The notes below the pieces were generated by a model. That model was given only the letters and a program-made list of their open reading frames with translations, made no database searches and was not told the origin of the DNA. DNA of 36,363 nucleotides from Elusimicrobia bacterium HGW-Elusimicrobia-2 (GTDB lineage Bacteria; CG03): the NCBI GenBank assembly GCA_002841685.1, contig PHAM01000014.1:1-36363 (forward strand). Reading direction: 5' to 3'. Position numbers and translations under genes: made by a program. Shown here piece after piece: positions 7,676-14,561 of this stretch (its first letter is position 1; each line of letters begins with the position of its first letter).

Positions 7676-8259
7676 AAAACATTTTTGTGATTTGCATTTC
7701 ATTGCTGATGATCGCAGGCTGCGCGCCTGTGAAAGTAGGGCGCATGGATTCCGCCGCGGAAGTTGATCTTTCCGGGTACTGGAATGACACCGATTCGCGG
7801 CTCGTGGCGGAAGAGGCGATAAGTGACTGCCTCGGCCGGAGCTGGCTGCCGGACTTCAGCGCCAGCGCAGGGAAAAAACCCAGAGTTATCGTCGGCACTG
7901 TCAAAAACATGTCGAGCGAACACATCGCCACAGACACTTTTGTGAAAGACATGGAAAGAGAGCTCATCAATTCCGGCAAAGTGACCTTTGTCGCCGGTGG
8001 CGCTGAAAGAGAGGAAATAAGACAGGAAAGAGCCGAACAGCAGAAATTCTCCGGAGACGCCAAAGCGTTCTTCAAGGAAAAATCAGCGGACTTCATGCTC
8101 CAGGGCGGCATAAACAGCATACTGGACAGCGCCGGAAAGACAACACTGCGCTATTATCAGATTGAGCTGGAACTCATTGACATGGAAAGTAACGAAAAGG
8201 TCTGGATAGGACAGAAGAAAATCAAAAAGCTCGTCAAGCGTTCCAAGTTCGGCCTTTAA
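7672..8259 (+). CDS. LpoB-like lipoprotein (penicillin-binding protein activator family)
   Basis: This 195-residue lipoprotein starts with GTG at 7672, preceded by AAAGGAGA, and overlaps the previous stop as GTGA. The signal peptide ends with the lipobox MIAGC, Cys near residue 17. The mature part contains DLSGYWNDTDSRLVAEEAI, RVIVGTVKNMSSEHI and FMLQGGINSI, the pattern of the LpoB/COG3417 family. In E. coli LpoB is an outer-membrane lipoprotein that reaches through the periplasm to activate PBP1b. Whether this homologue activates a PBP is inference. The next gene encodes a COG3014-like lipoprotein, a common partner of this family in Gram-negative genomes. Confidence 0.85.
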   Translation: MKNIFVICISLLMIAGCAPVKVGRMDSAAEVDLSGYWNDTDSRLVAEEAISDCLGRSWLPDFSASAGKKPRVIVGTVKNMSSEHIATDTFVKDMERELINSGKVTFVAGGAEREEIRQERAEQQKFSGDAKAFFKEKSADFMLQGGINSILDSAGKTTLRYYQIELELIDMESNEKVWIGQKKIKKLVKRSKFGL

Positions 8260-8262
8260 CCG

Positions 8263-9699
8263 TTGAAAAGCTTTCGTAAAAAATGGGACTGTCCCCATTA
8301 CGGGCGAAGTCGTAGATGGGGACTGTCCCCATTCATATTAGCGTTTTCTTTAATAGCCGGATGTGCCGGAAAGAATTTTTACGCGAAGATAAACGCCGAA
8401 TCCGCCGGAGGGCGCTATGAATCCGCCCTTAAGGACATAGAGACAAACCGTAAGGAATATTACCCTTCCAAGGACACCCTGCTCTATTTTCTGGACTCGG
8501 GCATGCTCTCGCACCTCGCCGGAAAATACAAGGAAAGCAACGAGGCATTTGAAAAAGCCAAAATGCTCTCAGAGCAGCTCTACACAAAAAGCCTCAGCGC
8601 CGAGGGCGCTTCTCTTCTGATAAACGATTCCCAGAAAGCTTATGACGGCGAAGACTATGAGATAGCCATGATCTATCTGATCAAAGCCCTTAATTACGCC
8701 GCCATGGGAGAGGAAAACAGCGCCATGGTTGAGATAAGGCAGCTCGATCATTTCTTCAAAACTATCAGCGTGAACGGCGGCTCGGCTGGGGATGAGGAGA
8801 TAAGGCCCGGCGCCTTATATTTTTCAGCCATCGTCAGGGAATCGGCCGGAGACAGCAATGGCGCCCTCATAGATTATAAAAACGCCATTTCGGCTTTTGA
8901 GAAAAAGGGAACAACGCCGCCCCGCGGCCTGATAAAAGGCTGTTACGCGGCCGCGGTCAATATGGGCTTCCGGGACGAAGCTGATCGTCTGAAAAAAAAT
9001 TACGACCTGAAGCAGAACGAGACCGAACGGGGATCCAGAGAGGAAATAATCATCGTCCATATCAACGGCCCCGCACCGGTGAAGACAGGCCGCACCATTG
9101 AGGTCTCTTTCGGCGACGGATGGGCATACGCCCAAAGCATACAAACAAGCGGCGACGACCAGAAAAAATTCGCGGCGGCAAACGCGGCGGCGAGAGGATT
9201 CGCCTCAAAAAAAACTTTCAGCGTGTCCTTCCCCGAATACACCCAGCCCCCTTACAGCTGCGCTTATTTAAATGTTGAAAGCGAAGGAAAAAAATTTGCT
9301 ACGGAAAAAATCTCGGATATAACTTCCGCCGCTGTCAAGAGCCTGAAAGACCGCATAAACCGCATACGCGCTAAATCTATCGCGCGAGCCTGGATAAAAC
9401 ACGTGCTCGCCAGAGAAGCCGAAAAATCCGCCGAAAAAAGCAGTGGGAAGACCATGGGCATGCTCGTCGGCGGCGGTCTGAGAGCTCTTTCCGCCGCGAC
9501 AGAACAGGCGGATATCAGATCCTGGCGGACATTAGGCGCGGAGATCGCCATTTGCCGTATCCCCGCCGAAGAGGGCACTTTTAATCTGCATCTGGCGATG
9601 AAAAACAGCGCCGGATCCGATCTAGGCGAAAAAATTCTGGGCGGGGTGCAGGTTCAAAAGAACAAAAAAACTTTCCTCTCCGTGCGCACTTTTATCTGA
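8263..9699 (+). CDS. COG3014-like TPR lipoprotein with repeat-derived signal-peptide N-region
   Basis: The frame opens with TTG at 8263, four bases after the LpoB-like stop, and gives 478 residues. The lipobox is LIAGC near residue 34, after the hydrophobic stretch FILAFSLIAGC. The mature part has TPR-like helices at about 45-260, with segments such as LLYFLDSGMLSHLAGKY and YLIKALNYAAMGEENSAMVE, as in the COG3014 family that accompanies LpoB-like proteins. The C-terminal half is beta-rich with KSIARAWIKHVLA and a glycine-rich GMLVGGGLRAL. Residues 8-23 (WDCPHYGRSRRWGLSP) are encoded by two GGGACTGTCCCC palindromes, so repeat DNA supplies most of the signal-peptide N-region. It is still basic and may work. 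The function is unknown but envelope-related. Confidence 0.75.
   Translation: MKSFRKKWDCPHYGRSRRWGLSPFILAFSLIAGCAGKNFYAKINAESAGGRYESALKDIETNRKEYYPSKDTLLYFLDSGMLSHLAGKYKESNEAFEKAKMLSEQLYTKSLSAEGASLLINDSQKAYDGEDYEIAMIYLIKALNYAAMGEENSAMVEIRQLDHFFKTISVNGGSAGDEEIRPGALYFSAIVRESAGDSNGALIDYKNAISAFEKKGTTPPRGLIKGCYAAAVNMGFRDEADRLKKNYDLKQNETERGSREEIIIVHINGPAPVKTGRTIEVSFGDGWAYAQSIQTSGDDQKKFAAANAAARGFASKKTFSVSFPEYTQPPYSCAYLNVESEGKKFATEKISDITSAAVKSLKDRINRIRAKSIARAWIKHVLAREAEKSAEKSSGKTMGMLVGGGLRALSAATEQADIRSWRTLGAEIAICRIPAEEGTFNLHLAMKNSAGSDLGEKILGGVQVQKNKKTFLSVRTFI
8283..8333. repeat. Pair of ATGGGGACTGTCCCCAT palindromes inside a coding start
   Basis: Two copies of a 17-bp palindrome centred on T lie at 8283-8299 and 8316-8332, separated by 16 bases. 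The first has one G fewer in its left arm. Similar palindromes occur at 23736-23755 and, more diverged, at 29851-29874. They look like REP-type elements, although no REP transposase gene is in the window. Confidence 0.75.
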
Positions 9700-9734
9700 A
9701 CACATCAAATAGAGTCAAATAGAGGAGACCTGAC

Positions 9735-9882
9735 AAAGACAGCGAAAGGTATCCGTCAGGGACGCTCGCGTATGCGGCTCGTCCTCCAGAGGCGGACTTC
9801 GCAAGGCTCAGCTGCCAATTCGCTTCGGGCGTATGTTAAACCCTTGCTCATAGCGCCCTGCCAAACACCTTCCGCTGTCTCT
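9735..9882. repeat. Dispersed inverted-repeat element, copy 1 (about 148 bp)
   Basis: The ends AAGACAGCGAAAGGTATCC and ACACCTTCCGCTGTCTCT are imperfect inverted repeats. Internal blocks GGTATCCGT, GACGCTCGCGTATGCGG, CCAATTCGCTTCGGGCG and TTGCTCATAGCGCCC align with the copies at 12026 and 16928. This copy has about 30 extra central bases and the most diverged ends. It fills most of the 209-bp gap between two convergent genes, and I see no gene in that gap. Confidence 0.7.
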
Positions 9883-9908
9883 AAATGGCGGGACGAATTG
9901 AAATAAAT

Positions 9909-10661
9909 CTAAACTGAGAGCTGAAGCTCATCGGCGACGGCCATGAAAAAATCATCCAGATCGTCGCTGATATTCAAAGACAACCGTTCCGCTTTTATGT
10001 TCACGGGGCCTTTGTTCACAAGGACTATTTTACCGTACGCGGAATCGGGAATTGCCGCCGCGGGATAGACTTCCAGAGAAGAACCGATTATGATGAACAA
10101 ATCGCTTTCGCAGGCGAGTTTTACTGATTCTCCGAGGCGCTTTACACCTTCGCCGTAAAAAACGATATCCGGTTTTATCACCACGCCGCAGCCGCATCGC
10201 GGCACTTCCGCGCTCAATATTTTCGGTTCCATCTCGGAATAACTGTATTCTCGCGCGCAGGACATGCAGCGACTCGTCCAGAAACTGCCGTGGAGTTCGA
10301 CAACATTGACCGACCCCGCTTTCTGATGCAGAGCGTCTATGTTCTGCGTTATTATTCCCTTGAGTTTTCCAGTTTTCTCCAGCGCCGAGAAAAAATGATG
10401 GGTGAAAGTCGGCTTTATTTTTTTAAATTGCTGTGTGAAATCTCTTGCGAAATCGTAAAAATATCCGGGCTCTTTCAAAAACTCGTCTATATCAAATAAT
10501 TTCTGCGGATCGTATTTCCCCGAATTGTACAAACCTTTGGCGCCCCGGAAATCGGCCAGGCCCGCGTTCGTTGAACATCCCGCCCCGCTTAGCGCTGCGG
10601 CCGAGCGCGATGCTTCCAAAAGACGGGCAAAGTCGGTGGCGGATTCTTTTCTTATCGGCAC
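9909..10661 (-). CDS. Sir2 family NAD-dependent protein deacylase
   Basis: The 250-residue protein has the full sirtuin layout. The NAD-binding GAGCSTNAGLADFRG is at 26-40, TQNIDALH at 105-112, the catalytic His in ELHGSFW at 124, zinc cysteines at about 132, 135, 156 and 158, and GSSLEVYPAA at 193-202. It would remove acyl groups from lysines with NAD+ consumption. The common SGIPDFR wording is NAGLADFRG here, a variation seen in part of the bacterial family. The start is GTG at 10661, four bases after the CvpA stop, so it is the second gene of a cvpA-sir2 pair. Confidence 0.93.
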   Translation of the reverse strand: MPIRKESATDFARLLEASRSAAALSGAGCSTNAGLADFRGAKGLYNSGKYDPQKLFDIDEFLKEPGYFYDFARDFTQQFKKIKPTFTHHFFSALEKTGKLKGIITQNIDALHQKAGSVNVVELHGSFWTSRCMSCAREYSYSEMEPKILSAEVPRCGCGVVIKPDIVFYGEGVKRLGESVKLACESDLFIIIGSSLEVYPAAAIPDSAYGKIVLVNKGPVNIKAERLSLNISDDLDDFFMAVADELQLSV

Positions 10662-10665
10662 AGAT

Positions 10666-11424
10666 CTATTTAGCGGCCTGGCGGATTTTGTTCACGGATT
10701 CCCTGTTCATATCCGAGACAAGTTTCTGTATTTTTTTGATATCCATGTCCTCGGGTAAGTCCAAACCCGGCAACATCGAGGACATCTCTTTCAACAGTTT
10801 TTCTATCTCTCCGGGATCAACGCCTTGCAGGACTTTTTCCATCTGTGACAGATCTATATCGTTAATATCCCGCCCGCCGGGGATACTCCCCGGAACTTCA
10901 GGCAGGGATTGCTGCGCTATTTTTGCCAAAGCGATCATCTTTGTCAGCTCCGCGACCTTCTCTGTTTTCATGAAAATATTTTTTTTGGAAGCGGCCTTAT
11001 ACATCCGCGATTTACTGAATATATCAGGCGTGGCGGATCCCGTCAGAGAGATGAACACGTCCACGGACCACATAAGGGCAAGGGACAGGATCGCGGCTTT
11101 CAGAAAACCTATGACGGCGCCGCCGGACCTGTTGGCAAAACGCAGCGCGGCCTTTTTCAAAAAACGGGATTCTACAAGTTTTCCGATGAGGACTATAACG
11201 AAATAGAGAATGAACCACAGCACAACACGCCCGGCGGACTGGATCAGCACATAACTGCCAAGATCGTGTTTAAAGGCCGGCAGGAGCAAGGCGGTCAGGG
11301 GCGCGGAAAAGAAAAAAGCCGCCGCGAAGGCCAGCAGACTGAATATTTCACGAAGAGCCCCTTTGAGAAAGCCCCACGCGAAAAACATCAGCGCTAAGAT
11401 AATGATCAGAGTGTCAGCGTTCAT
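10666..11424 (-). CDS. CvpA family membrane protein
   Basis: I place the start at the ATG at 11424, giving MNADTLIIILALMFFAWGF and 252 residues. The ORF track's start at 11469 adds 15 residues that run through the promoter and an inverted repeat. Four hydrophobic segments at about 4-22, 27-47, 60-80 and 97-120, and the WGFLKGALREIFSLLAF beginning, fit CvpA/colicin V production family proteins. The C-terminal 120 residues are polar, with Pro/Gly- and Asp-rich stretches. Its role is unknown; the family is linked to envelope homeostasis. A TATACT lies exactly six bases before this ATG and there is no Shine-Dalgarno sequence, which favours a leaderless start and this start choice. Confidence 0.85.
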   Translation of the reverse strand: MNADTLIIILALMFFAWGFLKGALREIFSLLAFAAAFFFSAPLTALLLPAFKHDLGSYVLIQSAGRVVLWFILYFVIVLIGKLVESRFLKKAALRFANRSGGAVIGFLKAAILSLALMWSVDVFISLTGSATPDIFSKSRMYKAASKKNIFMKTEKVAELTKMIALAKIAQQSLPEVPGSIPGGRDINDIDLSQMEKVLQGVDPGEIEKLLKEMSSMLPGLDLPEDMDIKKIQKLVSDMNRESVNKIRQAAK

Positions 11425-11430
11425 CGTTTT

Positions 11431-11460
11431 AGTATACAAAACGGATGCTCCCGCGGACAA
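11431..11460 (-). promoter_or_regulatory. cvpA-sir2 promoter (leaderless layout)
   Basis: On the minus strand TTGTCC (11455-11460), 18 bases, TATACT (11431-11436), then AAAACG and the ATG at 11424. It overlaps the 5' end of the longer ORF in the track. Confidence 0.6.
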
Positions 11461-11464
11461 TAGC

Positions 11465-11489
11465 GCCATAGAGGAAACAGCTCTATGGC
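11465..11489. promoter_or_regulatory. 9-bp perfect inverted repeat between divergent genes
   Basis: GCCATAGAG, a 7-base loop, and CTCTATGGC lie between the cvpA promoter and the GAF gene. There is no U-run on either side, so it is more likely an operator or RNA structure than a terminator. I see no matching regulator. Confidence 0.45.
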
Positions 11490-11559
11490 AAATTTAGACA
11501 ATTTAATGTAGAATAAAAAGGTGGTTGTATTGGCGAAACCTGTTTATAAGGAGGGATTC

Positions 11560-12024
11560 ATGAATCACACTGAAGTCATCACGGTAAAAAATCTCGAGGA
11601 AAAAACCGAATACCTTTTAAAATTCTGCCTCTCCTCGATATGCGCCATTCTCTCATCCGACGGAGGCTCCATTATGCTCGTGGATGATGACGGAAAAAAT
11701 CTCACCGTAGCGGCGGCCGCCGGAAGCAACAAGCACGACGCCATCGGAAAAAAAGTTGTCGTCGGAGAAAGAGTCAGCGGGAAAGCCGCGAAAACAATGG
11801 CCTCCGTCCTTATCAAAGGCGAGGTGGACGTGAATTCCGACAAACATTTCCGCGGAATGAAAAAATATGAAAATATCAGTTCCGGCATGAGCGTGCCCTT
11901 TATAAAAAACGGCAAAGCTCGCGGAGTGATAAACATCAAAAGAACAGAAAAAACTGAGTCCCTGACTCAGGAAAATGTTGAAACAGTGGAGATCATAGCA
12001 AAAGAACTCGCTCTCGTTTTATAA
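11560..12024 (+). CDS. Single GAF-domain protein
   Basis: The start is the ATG at 11560, preceded by AAGGAGGG with good spacing; the track's earlier start at 11521 lacks this. The result is a 154-residue protein made almost wholly of one GAF domain. Signature stretches are LSSDGGSIMLVDDDGKNL, VVVGERVSGKAAKTM, SGMSVPFIKNGKARGVINIK and the C-terminal helix ENVETVEIIAKELALVL. No output domain such as a kinase or cyclase is present, so it may act as a small-molecule sensor in trans. It stands alone on the plus strand, followed after two bases by repeat copy 2. Confidence 0.88.
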   Translation: MNHTEVITVKNLEEKTEYLLKFCLSSICAILSSDGGSIMLVDDDGKNLTVAAAAGSNKHDAIGKKVVVGERVSGKAAKTMASVLIKGEVDVNSDKHFRGMKKYENISSGMSVPFIKNGKARGVINIKRTEKTESLTQENVETVEIIAKELALVL

Positions 12025-12025
12025 G

Positions 12026-12145
12026 AATTGGCTCAGCGGTATCCGTAGACGGACGCTCACGTATGAGGTTCGCTACCTATTCGTTTCGGGAACGATGCAA
12101 AACCCCTCACTCATATGGCCCGCTCCGAATACCGCTGAGCCAATT
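12026..12145. repeat. Dispersed inverted-repeat element, copy 2 (120 bp)
   Basis: It has the cleanest ends: AATTGGCTCAGCGGTATCCG at the left and CGAATACCGCTGAGCCAATT at the right, complementary over about 20 bp with one mismatch. The inner part has GACGGACGCTCACGTATGAGG, TTCGTTTCGGGAACG and CCTCACTCATATGGCCCGCTCCG. It begins one base after the GAF stop codon and lies between convergent genes, so it could also act as a bidirectional terminator. Confidence 0.8.
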
Positions 12146-12156
12146 ATTTGGTCAAT

Positions 12157-12182
12157 GGCCGTCTGAGGATACTTCTGAGGCG
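12157..12182. repeat. Terminal fragment of the dispersed inverted-repeat element
   Basis: GGCCGTCTGAGGATACTTCTGAGGCG matches one end of copy 3 (GGCCGTCTACGGATATCTCTGAGGCG) at about 22 of 26 bases. No partner end is present, so it looks like a relic next to copy 2 and just downstream of the GIY-YIG gene. Confidence 0.55.
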
Positions 12183-12190
12183 ATTGTGAG

Positions 12191-12541
12191 TTAATGGCCG
12201 CCGAGGACGGTGTAGCCGCGCCTTCTCAGATCTTCGGCGAGATCAACCTCCATTTTTACGGCCTGCTTATATGTCATGGGATTGAGATGCTCATAGAGCG
12301 ACGGCATCAGCGCTATACCGTATTTGTGCACCCATGAGCTCGATTTATAACCGCTCATGTGATTCTTGAAACGCTCGGAAACTTTCAGCCCCGTCATACC
12401 CACATAAATGCAGGGTTTATCAAGATCCCTGCTTCTGTTCAGATCAAACACTTTCTCAAACTGCTTGATCCTGTTATCCAGCCTGATCACATAAACGCTG
12501 TAATGTTTCCCGGCCTTAAAGAGCTTTTTTAAAAATCTCAT
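12191..12541 (-). CDS. GIY-YIG nuclease superfamily protein
   Basis: This 116-residue protein has YSVYVIRL at about 14-21, CIYVGMTG at about 44-51 and ERFKNHMSGYKSS just after. This is a variant of the GIY-YIG core in which the two short strands precede a conserved Arg and His. A 20-residue insertion separates the two strands compared with UvrC-type domains, and the usual catalytic Glu could be E85 or E88 (MEVDLAEDL). Single-domain relatives include the YhbQ/SLX1-like proteins. It starts three bases after the stop of the upstream membrane protein gene, so the two are cotranscribed. Its biological role is unknown; DNA repair or processing is inference. Confidence 0.75.
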   Translation of the reverse strand: MRFLKKLFKAGKHYSVYVIRLDNRIKQFEKVFDLNRSRDLDKPCIYVGMTGLKVSERFKNHMSGYKSSSWVHKYGIALMPSLYEHLNPMTYKQAVKMEVDLAEDLRRRGYTVLGGH

Positions 12542-12544
12542 GCT

Positions 12545-13165
12545 TCAGCGCGCGTAGCGGCTCTTGTACACCTTGAGATCCTGAATTCCCTCGAGGCCGT
12601 ATTCTTTAATTTCTTCGGGCGTGGCGCCGCCCTTGCGGTTCGCCGCGGCGACAAATATGGCGAGGATCTCCTCCAAACCCTCCTCATTGAAAGCGTAAAG
12701 CTCGCTCTCGTCTTTCAGCGTCGTGTAGCGTATGGAATAGTCCAGAAAATCCATAAGGCCGAATATCTGCGATATGATTTTTAGTTTCGCCCTTGAAATC
12801 CTTTTCTTTTTGCGGACAGCCTTATAATACTTTTCCATTTCAGGCCGAGCGTTAAAAACCTTTTGTTCAGCTTTTTGCGCGAGCAGCCGTTTTTTTCTCA
12901 GGGTCGCGGAGCGCTTTTTTTCCTGCCTCAGCGTGTATTCGGCGACGCTGATCGGCACGCCGCACTTGATCGTTTCTATTATGTGCTGCTTGTCAGATTC
13001 GCTGTAGCCGCTCATTGCCTTAACTTTCAAAATCCTTTTCCGCAGTTCCTGATCCCTGATATACAGATAGCCCGAAGCCAGCGCCGCGATGATAAAAAGC
13101 AGTATAAAAAAGCCGCGGGTGTTTCCCCGTCTGACGGCGACTTTGAATTTTCTTTTAATCCTCAT
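12545..13165 (-). CDS. Unknown basic single-pass membrane protein
   Basis: I do not recognise this 206-residue protein. The first 15 residues are strongly basic (MRIKRKFKVAVRRGN), followed by one hydrophobic helix at about 18-36 (GFFILLFIIAALASGYLYI). The rest is charged and helical, with a Lys/Arg-rich stretch at about 80-130 that may form a coiled coil or bind nucleic acid. SGYSESDKQHIIETIKCGVP suggests a small helix-turn fold. It has a good promoter (TATAAT at 13195-13200), a GGCGGAG ribosome binding site, and sits directly before the GIY-YIG gene. It lies downstream of tRNA-Arg. Confidence 0.75.
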   Translation of the reverse strand: MRIKRKFKVAVRRGNTRGFFILLFIIAALASGYLYIRDQELRKRILKVKAMSGYSESDKQHIIETIKCGVPISVAEYTLRQEKKRSATLRKKRLLAQKAEQKVFNARPEMEKYYKAVRKKKRISRAKLKIISQIFGLMDFLDYSIRYTTLKDESELYAFNEEGLEEILAIFVAAANRKGGATPEEIKEYGLEGIQDLKVYKSRYAR

Positions 13166-13194
13166 TATTGTTTACACTCCGCCCGGCACTCTTT

Positions 13195-13222
13195 ATTATA
13201 ACCGAGTTACAGGAAAACGCAA
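13195..13222 (-). promoter_or_regulatory. Promoter for the membrane protein/GIY-YIG pair
   Basis: The minus strand has TTGCGT (13217-13222), 16 bases, and a perfect TATAAT (13195-13200), followed by a 29-base leader with GGCGGAG and the ATG at 13165. Unlike the leaderless sites, this one keeps a normal leader. Confidence 0.55.
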
Positions 13223-13265
13223 CCATCTGCCAAGAAATCGTTGCAAAACAGAGTTAAAAGAATTA

Positions 13266-13339
13266 CGCGCCTGCAGGGATTCGAACCCCGGGTCCTCTGC
13301 TTAGAAGGCAGATGCTCTATCCGACTGAGCTACAGGCGC
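13266..13339 (-). tRNA. tRNA-Arg (anticodon TCT)
   Basis: The minus strand folds as a complete cloverleaf of 74 bases. The acceptor GCGCCTG pairs with CAGGCGC, the D arm is GCTC..GAGC, the anticodon arm TCTGC-CTTCTAA-GCAGA carries TCT, and the T arm is CGGGG-TTCGAAT-CCCTG. The discriminator base is G. CCA is not encoded, since TAATT follows. It sits between infC and the next operon on the same strand. Confidence 0.95.
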
Positions 13340-13353
13340 AATAAAGTGCAATA

Positions 13354-13860
13354 TTATTTATTTTTGACGAACAATGCAATAAGCCGCTTACCAAAAAGCT
13401 GCGGCGGGCTTTCCGATTTGGCGACATCGGCAAGAATTTCCTTTATCTTTTCCATCTGTTTGTAACCTTCTGTTTTGAAAGCGTTTTCCCTGCCCCTGAA
13501 AAAAATAGTGACCTTCACTTTATCTCCCATCGACAGGAATTTTTTAGCTTTGCCGACTTTCACCTCTATATCGTGATCGTCGGTGTGCGGCCGGAAACGG
13601 ATTTCCTTGAGAGTGGAAACATGTTTAGGGCCTTTGTTTTTTTTCGCCTTCATATACCTGTATTTAGAATAGTCAACGATTCTGCACACAGGCACTTCCC
13701 TTTCGGACACCTGCATCAGATCAAGCCCTTTCACCCTCGACATATTCAGAGCCTTGAATGTCTCGATCAAACCCACATTGTTCCCTTTTTCATCAATGAG
13801 CTGCACTTTTGCCGCGTTGATCCGCTCGTTGATAGGCGGACCTTTTGTAAATTTTGTCAC
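13354..13860 (-). CDS. infC: Translation initiation factor IF-3
   Basis: The 168-residue protein has the IF-3 N-terminal segment PPINERINAAKVQLIDEKGNNVG, the basic linker KAKKNKGPK, and the C-terminal domain LKEIRFRPHTDDHDIEVKVGKAKKFL with the IFFRGRE motif. It binds the 30S subunit and checks initiator tRNA and start codons. The start codon is GTG at 13860, overlapping the ispD stop as GTGA, with GGGAGG about 10 bases upstream. In most bacteria infC is followed by rpmI and rplT. Here tRNA-Arg follows and neither ribosomal gene is in the window, so the classic operon is broken. Confidence 0.96.
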   Translation of the reverse strand: MTKFTKGPPINERINAAKVQLIDEKGNNVGLIETFKALNMSRVKGLDLMQVSEREVPVCRIVDYSKYRYMKAKKNKGPKHVSTLKEIRFRPHTDDHDIEVKVGKAKKFLSMGDKVKVTIFFRGRENAFKTEGYKQMEKIKEILADVAKSESPPQLFGKRLIALFVKNK

Positions 13861-14561
13861 CTTGTTTTTTCCTCCCGAATTCCATCTTCCAGCATCTTCG
13901 CCGCCATCTCAAAATCTTTTCTATCCGTTAATTTCATATTACAGCTCTCCACGCTGACGATCGCGACAGGCAGGCCCAGTTTTTCCATCACAGCCGCCTC
14001 GTCGGTAAACAGCCGCTTCCCTGAGAGAAGCTTTCTTATTTTATCCAACGCTCCTGTCCTGAAAGCCTGAGGTGTCTGGGCGGCAAAGAGCTTTGTCCTG
14101 TCAAGAGTTTTTTTTACAAAAGCCCCGTCCGTCTCCTTAACCGTGTCATTTATCTTTTCCGCCGCCAGAGCCGCGCCGTGCCTCGATGCGGCCCTCAAGA
14201 CCAATTTGATGAGCTTCTCTTTTATAAAGGGCCTCGCGGCGTCGTGAACGAGCACCGTCCGCGTGTCTTTTCCCATGAACCCAAGAGCGTTAAAGAGCGA
14301 ATCCTGGCGCCTGGCGCCGCCGGCGATAATTTTCAATTTCGGGTTTTCAATCCCGATCTTCCTCACCCATGAGGCTGGAACGGCCAGAAGCACCATGTCT
14401 ATCTCAGCGCTTGCCAGAAGCGCGTCAAGGCTGTGCCTGTAAAGCTCTTTTCCGGCGATCTTCACAAATTGCTTGGGAGAGGCAAAACCCGCACGTGAGC
14501 CGGAGCCCCCTGCCAGGAGCACCGCGCAGGATGGCCTGTGATCACTCCCTGTCATTATCAA
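13857..14561 (-). CDS. ispD: 2-C-methyl-D-erythritol 4-phosphate cytidylyltransferase
   Basis: The 234-residue protein transfers CMP from CTP to MEP in the non-mevalonate isoprenoid pathway. It has the nucleotide-binding CAVLLAGGSGSRAG at about 12-25, SPKQFVKIAGKEL, TVLVHDAARPFIKEKLI and a C-terminal TDEAAVMEKLGLPVAIVSVES. It overlaps the YacL-like gene by 20 bp upstream and infC by 4 bp downstream. ispF, a frequent fusion partner or neighbour, is absent. An alternative ATG six bases downstream (MTGSDHR) is possible. Confidence 0.94.
   Translation of the reverse strand: MIMTGSDHRPSCAVLLAGGSGSRAGFASPKQFVKIAGKELYRHSLDALLASAEIDMVLLAVPASWVRKIGIENPKLKIIAGGARRQDSLFNALGFMGKDTRTVLVHDAARPFIKEKLIKLVLRAASRHGAALAAEKINDTVKETDGAFVKKTLDRTKLFAAQTPQAFRTGALDKIRKLLSGKRLFTDEAAVMEKLGLPVAIVSVESCNMKLTDRKDFEMAAKMLEDGIREEKTR

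Noticed and set aside
9700-9908. Hidden gene or known riboswitch in the largest intergenic gap
   Set aside because: The gap is filled by the inverted-repeat element shared with two other sites; I see no credible frame or riboswitch core.
10445-11206. 253-codon plus-strand ORF
   Set aside because: It runs antisense across both sir2 and cvpA, which are well supported.
11468-11489. Rho-independent terminator
   Set aside because: The perfect hairpin has no U-run on either strand and lies between divergent promoters.
13354-13860. Frame loss or an AUU start in infC
   Set aside because: The frame is complete and begins with GTG overlapping the ispD stop, with a good ribosome binding site.
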